64,000 bases of DNA from Comamonas sp. KCTC 72670 (GTDB lineage Bacteria > Myxococcota > Myxococcia > Myxococcales > Myxococcaceae): assembly GCA_014656495.1 (NCBI GenBank), contig BNCN01000002.1:62001-126000 (forward strand). The letters run 5' to 3'. Of this stretch, positions 58,809 through 64,000 are shown in pieces. Position 1 is the first letter of the stretch; each line of letters opens with the position of its first letter. Made by a program: the position numbers and the translations under genes. The notes beneath the pieces were generated by a model that was not told the origin of the DNA, made no database searches, and saw nothing but the letters and a program-made list of their open reading frames with translations.

Positions 58809-60274
58809 GCGGGCAACGGTCGCACGGCACGGCGGGGCTCCAGGGGCCCGGGGTGCTGCGGCGCCGCTACGTGCGCCGTGCGCCGGGCGCTTCACGGGAG
58901 GCGACGCCAGAGGGCGCGGTCGTCGCTTCCCGTGGCGCGAGCGCCGGGGGCGGCCTCCTGGCGTCGGGCCAGTTGGTGCCGCTCTTCGTGGGCCTGCTGA
59001 TGGTCTGTCAGGTCGCGCTGCTGGTGGAGGCCCTCGCGCCGCTGCGGGTCGTGGTGCGCGTCCTCGCCTTTGGCGTCAGCTTGCTGTTGCTCGTGTTGGT
59101 GCGGGGCAAGGGCCTGGTGCATCCGGCGCTGCCCTTCGTCCTGGGGGCGCTCGGCTTCACCGCGCTCCAGTTCGTCAATCCCGGCACGGGCGCGCCGCTG
59201 GCGGCGGTGGCGCAGGTGGGCATCCAGTTGGCCATCGCCGCGCCGTTGCTCTGGGTGTCGAGGCTGTCGCTCGACCTCCGGACCTTCCGCCGCACGCTCG
59301 CGCTGCTCTTCCTGTTCAACGCGGCCAGCGCGGGCGTGGGCGTGCTCCAGGTTTACTTCCCGGGCCGCTTCCAGCCGGCGCTCTCGTCCGTCGTCTCCGG
59401 CCAGGGCGAAGGGTACGTGAACAGCCTCCAGTTCGAGACGACGGATGGCGCGCGGGTGTTCCGGCCCATGGGCCTGACGGACATCCCGGGCGGAGCGTCC
59501 ACCGGAGGCTTCTATGCCGTGCTGCTGGGCGGCGGCTTCCTCCTGTCCTCCCGGCGCGGGCCGTATCGACTGCTGAGCCTGGGCGGCATCCTGGTGGGCC
59601 TCTTCAGTCTGTACCTCTCGCAGGTGCGCGCCATGGCCGTGATGTTGGCGGTGTGCCTGGTGGCGCTCGCGGCCGTGCTCGCGCTGAGCGGGCGGTTGGG
59701 GCGGCTCCTGGCGCTGCTGGCGGTCGTCGGCACCGCGGGCGTGGCGACCTTCGGCTGGGCCGCGGCGGTAGGCGGTGGGGCGGTGGTGGACCGCTGGTCC
59801 GCCCTCTTCGAGTCGAATCCCGAGGACGTGTACCAGCGCAACCGGGGCTACTTCCTGACGGGGACCTTCGACACCCTGCTGCCGGAGTATCCGCTGGGCG
59901 CGGGCCTGGGCCGTTACGGCATGGTGAATGCCTACTTCGGCGACCCCACGGACTTCGAGCGGCCGTCGCTGTGGGCGGAAATCCAGTGGACCGCCTGGGT
60001 CTACGACGGGGGCATCCTGGTGCTGCTCCTGTACCCCACCAGCCTCCTGGTCTCGCTGTGGTGGGCCTTCCGGGTCGCTCGCAGCCGGGAGGACCCGGAC
60101 CGCGAGTTCTGGCTTTGGGGGGCCCTGCTCTTCGCATACAACCTGGGCGCGCTGGCGCTGACCTTCAGCTACCCGTTCTTCATGAGCCAGACGGGCATGG
60201 AGTTCTGGCTGCTCAACGCGGCGCTCTTCAGCGCCATGTCCCATGCGAAGACCGTACACGCTCATCGCCGGTGA
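58805..60274 (+). CDS. O-antigen polymerase/ligase-like membrane protein (Wzy or WaaL type)
   Basis: 489 residues from GTG 58805, which overlaps the preceding stop as GTGA. After a ~55-residue Arg/Gly-rich cytoplasmic tail come about 11 hydrophobic helices. A long periplasmic segment between about residues 335 and 400 (NPEDVYQRNRGYFL; EYPLGAGLGRYGMVNAYFG) has the pattern typical of the O-antigen ligase/polymerase family. It may polymerise repeat units made by the neighbouring glycosyltransferases; in M. xanthus the BPS Wzy polymerase has been placed elsewhere in the region (from memory), so a ligase-like or other role remains open. It overlaps the next gene by 32 bp. Confidence 0.78.
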   Translation: MSGQRSHGTAGLQGPGVLRRRYVRRAPGASREATPEGAVVASRGASAGGGLLASGQLVPLFVGLLMVCQVALLVEALAPLRVVVRVLAFGVSLLLLVLVRGKGLVHPALPFVLGALGFTALQFVNPGTGAPLAAVAQVGIQLAIAAPLLWVSRLSLDLRTFRRTLALLFLFNAASAGVGVLQVYFPGRFQPALSSVVSGQGEGYVNSLQFETTDGARVFRPMGLTDIPGGASTGGFYAVLLGGGFLLSSRRGPYRLLSLGGILVGLFSLYLSQVRAMAVMLAVCLVALAAVLALSGRLGRLLALLAVVGTAGVATFGWAAAVGGGAVVDRWSALFESNPEDVYQRNRGYFLTGTFDTLLPEYPLGAGLGRYGMVNAYFGDPTDFERPSLWAEIQWTAWVYDGGILVLLLYPTSLLVSLWWAFRVARSREDPDREFWLWGALLFAYNLGALALTFSYPFFMSQTGMEFWLLNAALFSAMSHAKTVHAHRR

Positions 60275-61385
60275 CTTCGTCGACACCGGAGGAATGGACC
60301 GCGCCAACCTGGCGCTGGCGCACTGGCTGGCGCGGCAGGGCGGCCCCGTGCGGCTGGTGGCACACCGGGTGGCGGACGTGCTGCTCGGCTTCTCCAACGT
60401 GCGCTTCGTGCGCGTGCCGAAGCCGGGCAACGCGTACCTGCTGGGCGAGCCGCTGCTGGAGGCCGTGGGTCGCGCGTGGGCGCTGCGTACCCGCGCCGAG
60501 GGCGGGCGGGTGCTGGCCAATGGCGGCAACTGCCCGGTGCCCGCCGCCAACTGGGTCCACTACGTCCATGGTGCGTATGTGTCCCAACCGGCGGGCGGCG
60601 TGCTGCGCCGGCTCAAGGGACGGGTGAGCCACCGCGTCTACCTGCGAGGCGAGCGCCAGGCGCTGCGGCGCGCGCGCGTCATCATCGCGAATTCGGAGCG
60701 CACGCGGGAGGACCTGGTGGCGGCCACCGGCGTGCCCGCGTCCCGGGTTCGCGTCGTCTATTACGGCTGCGACGCGGAGCGCTTCCGGCCCGCGTCCGTC
60801 GAGGCGCGGCGCGCGGCGCGGGAGGCGTTGGGCTGGCCCGAATCACGGCGCGTGGCGCTCTTCGTGGGCGCGCTCGGGGACCGGCGCAAGGGGTTCGACA
60901 CGCTCTTTGATGCCTGGACCCGGCTGTGCGCGCGCGGTGATTGGGACCTCGACCTCAAGGTCGTGGGCGTGGGCACGCAGCGCGAGGCCTGGTCGCGGGA
61001 AGTGGAAGCGCGAGGGCTGGGCGCGCGCATCCAGTTCCTCGGCTTCCGCAAGGACGTGCCGCTGCTGATGTCGGCGGCGGACCTGCTGGTGGCGCCCACG
61101 CGGTACGAAGCCTACGGGCTGGGTGTCCATGAGGCGTTGTGCGCGGGGTTGCCGGCGTTGGTGAGCCGCGGGGCCGGCGTCGCGGAGCGCTATCCGGCCG
61201 CACTTGGCGGATTGCTGCTCGATGACCCGGACGACGTGGACGGGCTGGTGCGGCGCCTTCAGGTCTGGCGCGAGCACGAAGCGGCCTGGGCACCGAAGGT
61301 GGCCGCGCTGTCCGAGACGCTGCGGACGCAGCACTGGGATGGGATGGCGGCCTCCATCGCGGACATCATGGAACGGGAGGGGTGA
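60243..61385 (+). CDS. Family 4 glycosyltransferase (last plus-strand gene of the cluster)
   Basis: 380 residues, GT-B fold. N-terminal GDFVDTGGMDRANLALAHWL with the GGMD loop; junction motif ALFVGALGDRRKGFD; E-x7-E motif RYEAYGLGVHEALCAGLP. Resembles cytoplasmic mannosyl- or glucosyltransferases of capsule synthesis. It begins inside the end of the Wzy-like gene (32-bp overlap), so it is coupled to it. It ends 4 bp from the convergent GT4 gene at 61390, with no room for a terminator. Confidence 0.87.
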   Translation: MRRPYTLIAGDFVDTGGMDRANLALAHWLARQGGPVRLVAHRVADVLLGFSNVRFVRVPKPGNAYLLGEPLLEAVGRAWALRTRAEGGRVLANGGNCPVPAANWVHYVHGAYVSQPAGGVLRRLKGRVSHRVYLRGERQALRRARVIIANSERTREDLVAATGVPASRVRVVYYGCDAERFRPASVEARRAAREALGWPESRRVALFVGALGDRRKGFDTLFDAWTRLCARGDWDLDLKVVGVGTQREAWSREVEARGLGARIQFLGFRKDVPLLMSAADLLVAPTRYEAYGLGVHEALCAGLPALVSRGAGVAERYPAALGGLLLDDPDDVDGLVRRLQVWREHEAAWAPKVAALSETLRTQHWDGMAASIADIMEREG

Positions 61386-61389
61386 GGCG

Positions 61390-62547
61390 TCAGTCCTGAC
61401 GCTTCCCGTCCAGCACTGCGTCGAAGAAGTCCAGGTGGGCTCGCGCGACCACGGGCCATGCGAAGCGCGTGACAGCGCGCTCCCGCCCGCGCGCGGCCAA
61501 CTCCTGTCGTCGTTCGGGGCTCTCCAGCAGGCCCGCGAGCGCGCGGGTCCATGCCGCCACCGAAGCCTCCGGCAGCACGAGGCCCGCGTCGCCGACGGTG
61601 CGCGGGATTTCTCCCGAGTCACTGCCGAGCACGGGCACCCCACACGCGAAGCCCTCCGCGAGCATGCGGCCGAACTGTTCCCGCCATCGCGGAGTCGTCT
61701 GGCTCGGAGCGCACAGCAGGTCCATGGCATTGAGCGCGCGGGGCACGGCCGTGTGCGAGACGCCCGTGAGGACCCGCACGCGGTCGCCATGTCGCGCCGC
61801 CCAGCCTCGCAGCGCGGCCTCCATCGGACCGCCCCCCACGATGAGCGCGCGCCAGGGCGTGGTGAGCGCGTCCAGCGCCGCCATCAGCAGCGGGACACCT
61901 TTCTCCGGCACGAAGCGGCCGAGGTACCCCACCACGGGAGGACCCGCTGGGGTCCATCCCAGCTCTTGGTGCAGGGACTCGCCCGAGGCGCGGTCCGGCT
62001 GGAACAGCTCCACGTCCACGCCCATGGGAATGAAGCGTGAGGGACGCTCCGAATAACCAGGACGGGTGAGGAGGTTGTCCCGCACGGTCTCGCCCCAGGC
62101 CACCCAGCCCGCGGACCGCTGGACGACGAAGCGCTCCGCCTGCGCGAAGGGCGGCGGGTAGCGCTTGGACAGATTCTGCGCGCTGCAGAAAACGCGCGGC
62201 ACGTGACGTGGGGTGAGCAGGGCGGCTTCCAGTCCGGCGAGCACGTACGGCTCTTCCCAGATGTGCACCAGGTCCGCGCCGCGCGCGAGGTGCGTCCGGA
62301 GCTCCGGGCCGTAGACGAACGTGTGGAGCGAGCGGCTGAAGAACGCGCGAACGCCTTCGGTCCGCGCGGCTTCGCCGGGTTCGAGCCGCAGCGTGAGCGG
62401 GCTCAAGTCTCCGTGGAAGAAGCGGGGCGCCAGCGTGGTGACGTCCCACGTGCCTTCTCCCACGCGCGCCATCTCGTTGGCGAGGCGCCGGTTGAGGCCA
62501 ACGACATAGGAGTGGGAGAGGGTGATGAGCCTGCGTGTCCGCTTCAC
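61390..62547 (-). CDS. Family 4 glycosyltransferase (minus strand)
   Basis: 385 residues. GT4 features: VVGYLGRFVPEKG at the domain junction and a C-terminal GRMLAEGFACGVPVLGSDSGEIP in the place of the E-x7-E motif. The N-terminus (RRLITLSHSYVVGLNRRLANEM) is typical of GT4 enzymes of polysaccharide clusters. GTG 62547 is used: it lies 13 bp after the stop of the upstream GT4 gene and gives the expected first strand. The open frame runs further upstream to 62736, but only inside that gene. The substrate is unknown. The gene converges with the plus-strand operon. Confidence 0.83.
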   Translation of the reverse strand: MKRTRRLITLSHSYVVGLNRRLANEMARVGEGTWDVTTLAPRFFHGDLSPLTLRLEPGEAARTEGVRAFFSRSLHTFVYGPELRTHLARGADLVHIWEEPYVLAGLEAALLTPRHVPRVFCSAQNLSKRYPPPFAQAERFVVQRSAGWVAWGETVRDNLLTRPGYSERPSRFIPMGVDVELFQPDRASGESLHQELGWTPAGPPVVGYLGRFVPEKGVPLLMAALDALTTPWRALIVGGGPMEAALRGWAARHGDRVRVLTGVSHTAVPRALNAMDLLCAPSQTTPRWREQFGRMLAEGFACGVPVLGSDSGEIPRTVGDAGLVLPEASVAAWTRALAGLLESPERRQELAARGRERAVTRFAWPVVARAHLDFFDAVLDGKRQD

Positions 62548-62560
62548 GGGATGGAGACTC

Positions 62561-63796
62561 TCATGGGGAGGAGGTGCCGGGCACGAGCGAGCGGTACACG
62601 GAGAGAATCTCGCTGGCATAGCGGTCTCGCGAGAATCGCTCCGCCGCCGTCTTTCGCGCGGCGGTGCCCATGCGTCCCCGGAGCGCCGGGTCCTCCAACA
62701 GCGCGCGCATCGCACGGACGAGCGCGTGAACGTCACCCGGGGGAATCATGAGCGCGTCCACGCCGTTCGTGAGCACCTCCGCCGCGCCGCTCGCGCGCGA
62801 GACGATGGCGGGCCGGCCACAGGCGAGCGCCTCCGCGATGGTGAGGCCGAAGGGCTCCCTGCGCGTGCTGGCGTGAACGAAGACGTCCAGGGCGCGGTAC
62901 ACGCGGTCGGGGTGGGACTGGAAGGGCACCAGCCCCATGCGGTCCGAGAGTTCCCGGGACGCGATGAGCCGGCGCAACTCCTCCTCGGAGAATTGCGAGC
63001 CCGGCGTCTGGTAGAGCGGTGCGCCCACCAGGAAGAAGCGCACGGGCAGGGCGGGGTGCAGGCGCGTCAGCGTCGCGGCGGCCTCGATGAAGGCGTCCTG
63101 CCCCTTCCACCGGGCATAGGTCGCCACCAGCCCCACGCGGAGCGTGCCCGCTGGCGCCACGGGGAACCCGGCGAGTTCGTCCAGCCGCGTGCCTTCGGAC
63201 GGGCCGGGTGCGAAGTGCGTGAGGTCCACGCCGTTGTAGACGACATGCACGGGCACCCGGAACAGCACCGACTTCGCGTCATCCCCCACCGCCTGGGAGT
63301 TGGCGATGGCCGCGTCCGCGAGGGGGGAGAGGACGCGCAATGCGCCGCGCACCAGGGGACGGTCGCCCAGGAAGTCGTGGATGTGCCACACCCGTTTCAG
63401 CCGCAGGCCCGCCGTGGCGGCGCTGAGCAGGTGCGTCTTGATGCCGTTCGAATGCACCAGGTCCGGCGCCACTCCGAGCACTTCCCGGCGAAGCGCCCGC
63501 CCATGGTCCGCGAGGAGGCCGGGCGCGGGGGCGAGCCGGCGGGCGAAGCGCAGGGCTTCGAGGGGGCCGCGCCCGCGCAGCGCGCTGTCACCCAACGAGG
63601 ACAGGTGTGCGGGCAAGGGGAGCAGCCGCGCGTCCACGCCCAGCGCACGGGCTTCATCGAGCAACGGCCCCGCGGTCCCCGCCAGCAGATGGAGCGACAG
63701 CGCCGCGTCCTGCTGCTTCAAGCACGCCATCAAATCCAGGAGCGCGCGCTCGGCGCCGCCAAGGATGCCCACGGGATTGAGGAAGAGGACGCGCAC
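62561..63796 (-). CDS. Family 4 glycosyltransferase (minus strand)
   Basis: 411 residues. Starts VRVLFLNPVGILGGAERALLDL (GGAE acceptor loop) and ends with REPFGLTIAEALACGRPAI, a textbook E-x7-E motif; LVATYARWKGQ marks the domain junction. Start GTG 63796 with a weak ribosome site. Followed on the same strand by another GT4 gene after 13 bp and preceded by the partial GT gene at the window edge (97-bp gap), so these three likely form one unit. Donor sugar unknown. Confidence 0.88.
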   Translation of the reverse strand: MRVLFLNPVGILGGAERALLDLMACLKQQDAALSLHLLAGTAGPLLDEARALGVDARLLPLPAHLSSLGDSALRGRGPLEALRFARRLAPAPGLLADHGRALRREVLGVAPDLVHSNGIKTHLLSAATAGLRLKRVWHIHDFLGDRPLVRGALRVLSPLADAAIANSQAVGDDAKSVLFRVPVHVVYNGVDLTHFAPGPSEGTRLDELAGFPVAPAGTLRVGLVATYARWKGQDAFIEAAATLTRLHPALPVRFFLVGAPLYQTPGSQFSEEELRRLIASRELSDRMGLVPFQSHPDRVYRALDVFVHASTRREPFGLTIAEALACGRPAIVSRASGAAEVLTNGVDALMIPPGDVHALVRAMRALLEDPALRGRMGTAARKTAAERFSRDRYASEILSVYRSLVPGTSSP

Positions 63797-63893
63797 GGCC
63801 CGGGGACCGAATCAAACACGTCCCGTGGGGTCAAGGCATGCCGTCAGAAGATGGCGGGCAACGGACGCCCCCTGGGGTGCGCCCACGCGCGAG

Positions 63894-64000
63894 TCACCGC
63901 CTGCGTCCGTCCAGCAGCCCGAGGTAGGCGTCCAGCACGGTGCGCGTATGGGCCTCCCAGGTGAAGTGCGCGGCACGGGCCAGCCGCGCCTCACGCGAGG
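63894..64000 (-). CDS. C-terminal end of another glycosyltransferase, cut by the window edge
   Basis: Only the last 34 codons are inside the window; the frame enters from beyond base 64000 and stops at TGA 63896-63894. The visible end RAAHFTWEAHTRTVLDAYL followed by a short basic tail is the usual C-terminal helix of GT4 glycosyltransferases (compare AAERFSRDRYASEILSVY at the end of the neighbouring GT4). It lies on the same strand as the two GT4 genes that follow. Assignment rests on this short stretch only. Confidence 0.6.
   Translation of the reverse strand, partial: SREARLARAAHFTWEAHTRTVLDAYLGLLDGRRR

Noticed and set aside
63829..63834. Minus-strand TTGACC upstream of the GT4 gene at 62561
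   Set aside because: No -10 element at proper spacing, so I could not support a promoter.
63812..63994. 60-residue open frame on the minus strand at the right edge
   Set aside because: Its composition is Pro/Arg-rich shadow sequence; a different minus-strand frame gives a convincing glycosyltransferase C-terminus.

Overview
The window is very GC-rich with strong third-position G/C bias, which fills the complementary strand with long spurious reading frames. Its genes fit a fruiting myxobacterium close to Myxococcus or Corallococcus: a bacteriophytochrome operon, many secreted lipoproteins, FG-GAP and subtilisin-like surface proteins, minor pilins with PilY1, and a Wzc-type tyrosine kinase beside glycosyltransferases. 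The order minor pilins/pilY1, then a BY-kinase, then glycosyltransferases recalls the M. xanthus region around the BtkA kinase and the biosurfactant polysaccharide (BPS) genes. That match is from memory, not a search. I saw no rRNA, tRNA, CRISPR array, insertion sequence or prophage.

Layout. 1-7.4 kb: the end of an unknown gene, then a minus-strand operon for a LodA-type quinoprotein, its FAD-dependent maturation enzyme LodB and a pentahaem cytochrome. A 302-bp gap with three phased 21-bp operator-like repeats separates it from lhr (7.7-12.0 kb). 12.1-14.7 kb: a subtilisin-like lipoprotein. 14.8-19.3 kb: haem oxygenase, bacteriophytochrome kinase, a single-domain receiver and a receiver-kinase, all with overlapping start/stop codons. 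19.3-19.8 kb: a DUF420 membrane protein. 20.0-29.4 kb: five exported proteins in one operon (a haem-binding planctomycete-type protein, a small lipoprotein, a Tat-exported DUF1501 protein, a propeller plus cytochrome lipoprotein, and a large FG-GAP lipoprotein). 29.5-36.8 kb: small genes (STAS-like, SemiSWEET-like, ferritin-like), then hutF between two tandem paralogous lipoproteins, then argE. 37.0-40.5 kb: mfd on the minus strand behind a near-consensus promoter. 40.75-42.3 kb: a PAS histidine kinase.

42.3-50.65 kb is a minus-strand type IV pilus priming operon: pilX, pilY1, pilV, pilW and fimU, followed by a small c-type cytochrome and a charged exported protein. 50.9-54.1 kb holds a GT-C type membrane protein and a GT2/methyltransferase fusion on the minus strand. 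From 54.2 kb a plus-strand polysaccharide operon runs Wzc/BY-kinase, two GT4 enzymes, an O-antigen polymerase/ligase-like protein and a third GT4. It meets three minus-strand GT4 genes, the last cut by the window edge.

Themes. Many operons here use ATGA, GTGA or TGATG overlaps, pointing to translational coupling. c-type haem proteins appear in three unrelated settings: the quinoprotein operon, the DUF1501 operon and the pilus operon. Several intergenic regions hold repeats or hairpins placed like operators, terminators or ribosome-site locks; these are the least explained parts of the window.
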